17,607 nucleotides of DNA, taken from positions 1 through 17,607 of the forward strand of contig CANRLQ010000007.1 of NCBI GenBank assembly GCA_947631525.1, written 5' to 3'. Below the pieces are notes generated by a model. It was not told the origin of the DNA. It saw nothing but the letters and a program-made list of their open reading frames with translations, and ran no database searches. The translations under genes and the position numbers were made by a program. Source of the DNA: an uncultured Bacilli bacterium. Lineage in GTDB: Bacteria; Bacillota_I; Bacilli_A; RF39; UBA660. Of the stretch, positions 14,320-17,607 are shown in pieces (the stretch's first letter is position 1; the number at the start of each line of letters is the position of its first letter).

Positions 14320-16643
14320 TTTTCCACCTTCTTTATATAATCAAAAACTTCTTTATAATCTTCTACTAAAATAAAATTAATATTTTGTTTTACTTCTTTT
14401 GGTAAATCATCAATATCTTTAGAATTTTGTTTAGGTATTATTATTGTTTTTATACCATTTCTTAAAGCCCCTAAACTTTTTTCTTTTAAACCACCAATTG
14501 GTAAAACTTTGCCTCTTAAAGTAATTTCTCCTGTCATTGCTAAAGTTGTATCTATTTTTTGATTTGTTAAAGCACTTATTAAAGCTGTTGTTAGAGCAAT
14601 TCCTGCACTTGGTCCATCTTTTTTTATTGCTCCCTCAGGTACATGGATATGGATATCATTTTTAGTAAGTAAATTATAATCAATATCAAATTTTTTATAA
14701 TTAGCTTTAATATAATTTAAAGCTATTAAAGCACTTTCTTTCATAACATTACCAAGAGAACCAGTTAATTCTAAATTATTATTTCCTTTAAAATAATTAA
14801 CTTCAATAGGTAATACATCTCCGCCAAAATTTGTATAAGCTAAACCATTTACAATTCCAACTTGATCTATTTTAGCATGTGTATTAATAAATTCTTCTTT
14901 CCCTAAATAAAATTCAACTTTTTTTTCATCTATTATGTATTTATTTACTATTACTTTTTTCATAACTACTTCGGTTACTATTTTTCTTATAATAGTTGAG
15001 ATTTTTCTTTCAAGCTCTCTTACACCTGATTCCTTAGTATAATTTCTAATTATTTTTAATAATGCTTTTTCTTTAAAATCAATTCCTTTATAATTTATAC
15101 CATGATTTTTACATATTTTAGGTAATAAATGTTTTTTAGCAATTTCTAATTTTTCATATTCTGTATAGCCTGATAATTCAATTATTTCTAATCTATCTTT
15201 TAATGCTTCAGGAATATCTTCTATATAATTAGCTGTTGTAATAAACATAACTTTAGATAAATCGTATTCTTCTTCAATATAGTTATCACTAAAATATTTA
15301 TTTTGTTCAGGATCTAATATTTCAAGTAAAGTACTAGCTGGATCTCCTTTATGTGAAACAGTCATTTTATCAATTTCATCTATTAAAAAAACAGGATTAG
15401 AGCTTTTAGCTCTTTTTAATGATTGAATAATTCTTCCAGGATTGGCTCCTAAATATGTTCTTCGATGTCCAATTATTTCTGATTCATCATTTATACCACC
15501 AACGGATATTTTAACAAAATTACGATTTAATGCTTTAGCTATTTCTGATACTAGTGATGTTTTACCCACTCCTGGTGGTCCAATTAAGCAAAGTATTGGA
15601 CTTTTTAAATTATTACTAAATTTTTTTACAGCTAAATATTCTATAATCCTCATTTTAACATCTTCTAAACCGCTATGTGATTCATTTAATTTTTGTTCAA
15701 CTTCTAATAAATCTTCATTATCAGTTGTATAATTATTCCAAGGTAAATTTAGTAACCAATCTATATAATTTCTAGAAACATTTAACTCAGGTGATGTTTC
15801 TGGTAATATTTCGTATTTTTTTATTTCACTTGTTATTCTATCTTTTATTTTTTTAGGAGCTTTTAATTTTTCTAGTTTTTCTTTCATTTTATCAATATCA
15901 CTATCTTTTAAATATGTTTCTCCTAATTCTTCCTTAATTACTTTTATTTTTTCTCTAAGTAAATATTCTCTTTGATTGTTATCAATATTTCTTTTTACTT
16001 TACTATCTAAATTTTTCTCTATTTGAAACATTTCTGTTTCGTTATATATATCTTCTAGTAACATTTTTAATCTATCTATACTATTACTAGTATTTAGATA
16101 TTCAAGAACTCTTTGATTATCTAATTGTAGATATGGTACTACTATATCTGTCATTTTATCTAAATCAGTTATATTACTAATGAGTGATAAAACACTGTTA
16201 CTAATATAAGGCACTAATTTAATATAGTTTTCTAATTCTCTATATAATTTTTTTATGTATACACTTTCTTCTTTTGTTTCTATTTTTATTTTTTTTAATT
16301 CTGAAGTTATAGCTTCTAACATATCATCTTTTTTATTTACATTTAGGTATTCATGAATATATGCTCTTTTTAAACCTGTAAGTACAACTCTTATTTTACC
16401 ATCAGGAAGATTTATTCGATGACTTATTTTAGCTATGACACCTATTCTTGATAATTCTTTTATATCAAAGCTTTCTTCTAATGGATCATATTTATTTATA
16501 ATTAATATTTTATTATCATGAAATAATTCCGCTACATCTATTATATTTTTACTAGCGTCATTATCAAATTCTAATCTTATATCATTATTAGGTAAAAGGA
16601 TAATTCCTCTTAAGATGATTACAGGTAAATCTGTTTTTATCAA
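14316..16643 (-). CDS. lon: ATP-dependent protease Lon (LonA type), TTG start
   Basis: 775 residues. Lon unfolds and degrades damaged and regulatory proteins as a cytoplasmic hexamer. The N-terminal LON substrate-binding domain spans about 1-195 (LPVIILRGIILLP), followed by a helical linker. The AAA+ module has Walker A GPPGVGKT (355-362), Walker B VFLIDEID (418-425) and sensor region FITTANYIEDIP. The Ser-Lys protease domain has the catalytic Ser in DGPSAG (S679) and Lys in GGLKEKSLGA (K722), so it looks fully active. Start choice: AGGAGG (16657-16652) covers an in-frame GTG at 16652, which cannot be the start. TTG 16643 lies 8 bases downstream and gives the normal N-terminus MIKTDLPV. No CIRCE or CtsR heptad repeat is seen upstream. 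It is first in an operon with the two repeat-domain genes. Confidence 0.96.
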   Translation of the reverse strand: MIKTDLPVIILRGIILLPNNDIRLEFDNDASKNIIDVAELFHDNKILIINKYDPLEESFDIKELSRIGVIAKISHRINLPDGKIRVVLTGLKRAYIHEYLNVNKKDDMLEAITSELKKIKIETKEESVYIKKLYRELENYIKLVPYISNSVLSLISNITDLDKMTDIVVPYLQLDNQRVLEYLNTSNSIDRLKMLLEDIYNETEMFQIEKNLDSKVKRNIDNNQREYLLREKIKVIKEELGETYLKDSDIDKMKEKLEKLKAPKKIKDRITSEIKKYEILPETSPELNVSRNYIDWLLNLPWNNYTTDNEDLLEVEQKLNESHSGLEDVKMRIIEYLAVKKFSNNLKSPILCLIGPPGVGKTSLVSEIAKALNRNFVKISVGGINDESEIIGHRRTYLGANPGRIIQSLKRAKSSNPVFLIDEIDKMTVSHKGDPASTLLEILDPEQNKYFSDNYIEEEYDLSKVMFITTANYIEDIPEALKDRLEIIELSGYTEYEKLEIAKKHLLPKICKNHGINYKGIDFKEKALLKIIRNYTKESGVRELERKISTIIRKIVTEVVMKKVIVNKYIIDEKKVEFYLGKEEFINTHAKIDQVGIVNGLAYTNFGGDVLPIEVNYFKGNNNLELTGSLGNVMKESALIALNYIKANYKKFDIDYNLLTKNDIHIHVPEGAIKKDGPSAGIALTTALISALTNQKIDTTLAMTGEITLRGKVLPIGGLKEKSLGALRNGIKTIIIPKQNSKDIDDLPKEVKQNINFILVEDYKEVFDYIKKVEK

Positions 16644-16651
16644 AATGAACA

Positions 16652-16657
16652 CCTCCT
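16652..16657 (-). promoter_or_regulatory. Ribosome binding site fixing the TTG start of lon
   Basis: Perfect AGGAGG on the minus strand, 8 bases before TTG 16643. It overlaps the in-frame GTG at 16652-16650, which rules that codon out. Confidence 0.75.
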
Positions 16658-16672
16658 AATAAATTGTTTTTT

Positions 16673-16701
16673 ATTATATTACAAAAAAATAAAAAAGTCT
16701 A
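16673..16701 (-). promoter_or_regulatory. Candidate lon promoter overlapping the upstream terminator
   Basis: TATAAT (16678-16673) has TAGACT (16701-16696, 4/6 match to TTGACA) 17 bases upstream. The -35 falls inside the 3' arm of the terminator of the preceding gene. The leader to AGGAGG is about 15 bases. Confidence 0.45.
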
Positions 16702-16717
16702 TTAATTTTTGACTTTT
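16683..16717 (-). terminator. Intrinsic terminator after the 96-residue gene
   Basis: Arms AAAAGTC and GACTTTT (16717-16711 and 16699-16693 in transcript sense), 11-base loop, then a T-rich tail. It lies about 20 bases after the TAA stop. Confidence 0.65.
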
Positions 16718-16737
16718 ATGTTATAAAATTACTAATT

Positions 16738-17028
16738 TTATTTTGTAAAGATGTATATAGATAATATTATAAAGAAGGTTTCAAAAAAGAAGGATAGGAT
16801 TGCTAATAAAAACACATTTAATTTACCGGCTTTTTTGTCATCATAAACAGGATACATTGAAAGGCCACCTGTTACATTACCTGCACCAATTGTTTTTACT
16901 ATATTTCTTTCCTGTTGTTTATTTTCTGAATTATCTTGTTCTTGATTATTTAATTGTTGCTGCAATATTTTTTCTCTTAATTCTTTTAATTGTTCAATAT
17001 CCATTTCATTTAAAATTCTTTCATCCAT
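16738..17028 (-). CDS. Uncharacterised small tail-anchored-type membrane protein (96 residues)
   Basis: Not recognised. ATG 17028 has AGGAG at good spacing. Residues 1-42 are a Gln/Glu/Asn-rich helix (DIEQLKELREKILQQQL), likely coiled coil and cytoplasmic. A Gly-rich segment follows (TIGAGNVTGGLSMYPVYDD, 46-64), then one C-terminal hydrophobic helix at about 70-94 ending FTK. This layout predicts a single-pass protein held in the membrane by its tail. It lies between rmuC and lon with 52 bases to rmuC, and a terminator follows. No function is visible. Confidence 0.75.
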   Translation of the reverse strand: MDERILNEMDIEQLKELREKILQQQLNNQEQDNSENKQQERNIVKTIGAGNVTGGLSMYPVYDDKKAGKLNVFLLAILSFFFETFFIILSIYIFTK

Positions 17029-17080
17029 AAATTTCTCCTAATTTTCATATTTATTATTTAAACTATTACTAACAATAAAA

Positions 17081-17607
17081 CTAATTATTATCTTCTTCAT
17101 AAGTTATTTCTTCCATTTCTACCTGATTAATAGAATTAAATCTTTTAGTTATTTTTTCTGTTGTTGTATGTATATCTTTTACATCTTTTCCAACTGTTTC
17201 AATACTCCTTGACAATTTATCCCATCTATCCTTATATCGTTTAAATTCTTCATCTAAAAGTAGTAATTCTCTATGTATTATTTTAGTATATTTATCTCGT
17301 TCAATATTTTTCATAATAACTTGAATAGTCGTTAATGTACTAATTAGGGTTGTTGGGCTTGTTATCCAAACTCTTTTTTTATATGCATATTCTATTATAT
17401 CACTGTGATATGCATTAAGTTCAGCAAATATAGCCTCTGCTGGTAAAAATAAAATAGCTTGATTACTTGTTACTTCATTTATTATATATTTTTCAGCAAT
17501 CGTATCAATATGTTTTTTCATATCTAATTTAAATAATTTTTCATATTTATCTCTGGCTTCTTGATTATTATTTCTATCAACCATATTTCTATAATTTTCA
17601 TGTGGAA
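17081..17607 (-). CDS. rmuC: RmuC family DNA recombination protein, C-terminal part, cut by window edge
   Basis: The reading frame is open to the right edge. The codons before the internal Met at 17584 read PHENYRN, which fits the family's FPxExYxxL region, so the real start is outside the window. RmuC limits inversions at short inverted repeats and has a nuclease-like core. Visible family marks are AILFLPAEAIFAEL, then YAYKKRVWITSPTTLISTLTTIQVI in two adjoining pieces, followed by a helical region with LDEEFKRYKDRWDKLSRSIE. About 175 residues are present of a usual 400-500; the N-terminal membrane anchor, coiled coil and first half of the core are missing from view. The acidic C-terminus (EEITYEEDNN) ends in TAG. 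Confidence 0.88.
   Translation of the reverse strand, partial: PHENYRNMVDRNNNQEARDKYEKLFKLDMKKHIDTIAEKYIINEVTSNQAILFLPAEAIFAELNAYHSDIIEYAYKKRVWITSPTTLISTLTTIQVIMKNIERDKYTKIIHRELLLLDEEFKRYKDRWDKLSRSIETVGKDVKDIHTTTEKITKRFNSINQVEMEEITYEEDNN

Noticed and set aside
15442..15732. Plus-strand open frame inside lon
   Set aside because: It is antisense to the conserved AAA+ module, whose constraint explains the absence of stops.
401..16643. Mycoplasma-type code with TGA as Trp
   Set aside because: TGA ends the B12-protein and lon genes exactly where the next gene starts (ATGA), and Trp is written TGG.
16800..17030. Plus-strand open frame opposite the 96-residue gene
   Set aside because: It has no ribosome site or promoter and is opposite a gene with both a good SD and terminator.
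1..17607. CRISPR array, tRNA, SRP RNA or insertion sequence
   Set aside because: All gaps are under 170 bases and filled by promoters and terminators; no direct repeats, cloverleaf or transposase was seen.

Overview
The window is very AT-rich and its genes use short spacers, Shine-Dalgarno (SD) sites and U-tailed hairpin terminators. It encodes sporulation proteins (a CotD-like coat protein, a SpoVID-like protein with a C-terminal LysM domain, a YsxE-like kinase-fold protein) beside Ffh, Lon and RmuC. TGA acts as a normal stop and Trp is TGG, so the code is standard (table 11). This points to an endospore-forming, low-GC Bacillota, probably a Bacilli-related gut-type lineage; the genus cannot be read from the sequence. 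All but one gene lie on the minus strand, so transcription runs from high to low coordinates. No gap exceeds 300 bases; the largest is 6587-6750. I found no tRNA, rRNA, CRISPR array or insertion sequence.

Right part (17607 down to 10685): the 3' part of rmuC, a small tail-anchored-type protein, and a terminator. Next comes lon, which starts at TTG, followed by two overlapping unknown genes whose products contain three diverged copies of one roughly 210-residue domain. After another terminator come spoVID-like and ysxE-like genes. The order lon ... spoVID-ysxE is that of Bacillus subtilis, but the ysxC-hem block found there is absent and the repeat-domain genes sit in its place.

Middle (10729 down to 8380): a small Trp-rich membrane protein, the only plus-strand gene, is divergent from a two-helix membrane protein. 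Then ffh and a CotD-like Cys/His-rich coat protein follow, each with its own terminator.

Left part (8333 down to 1): surface-glycan genes. A strong promoter with a perfect dyad in its spacer drives a TagG/TagH-type ABC exporter. An orphan 292-residue gene with its own promoter and terminator follows. The last operon encodes a family-2 glycosyltransferase, a Wzx-type flippase, an ATP-grasp ligase, a B12-binding protein fused to a mutase-like barrel, and an opine-dehydrogenase-family enzyme cut by the window edge. The last three genes overlap by 1 and 4 bases. I infer that they make an unusual amino-acid or opine-type substituent and join it to a glycan precursor that the flippase exports. That pathway is the most interesting proposal here and is unproven.
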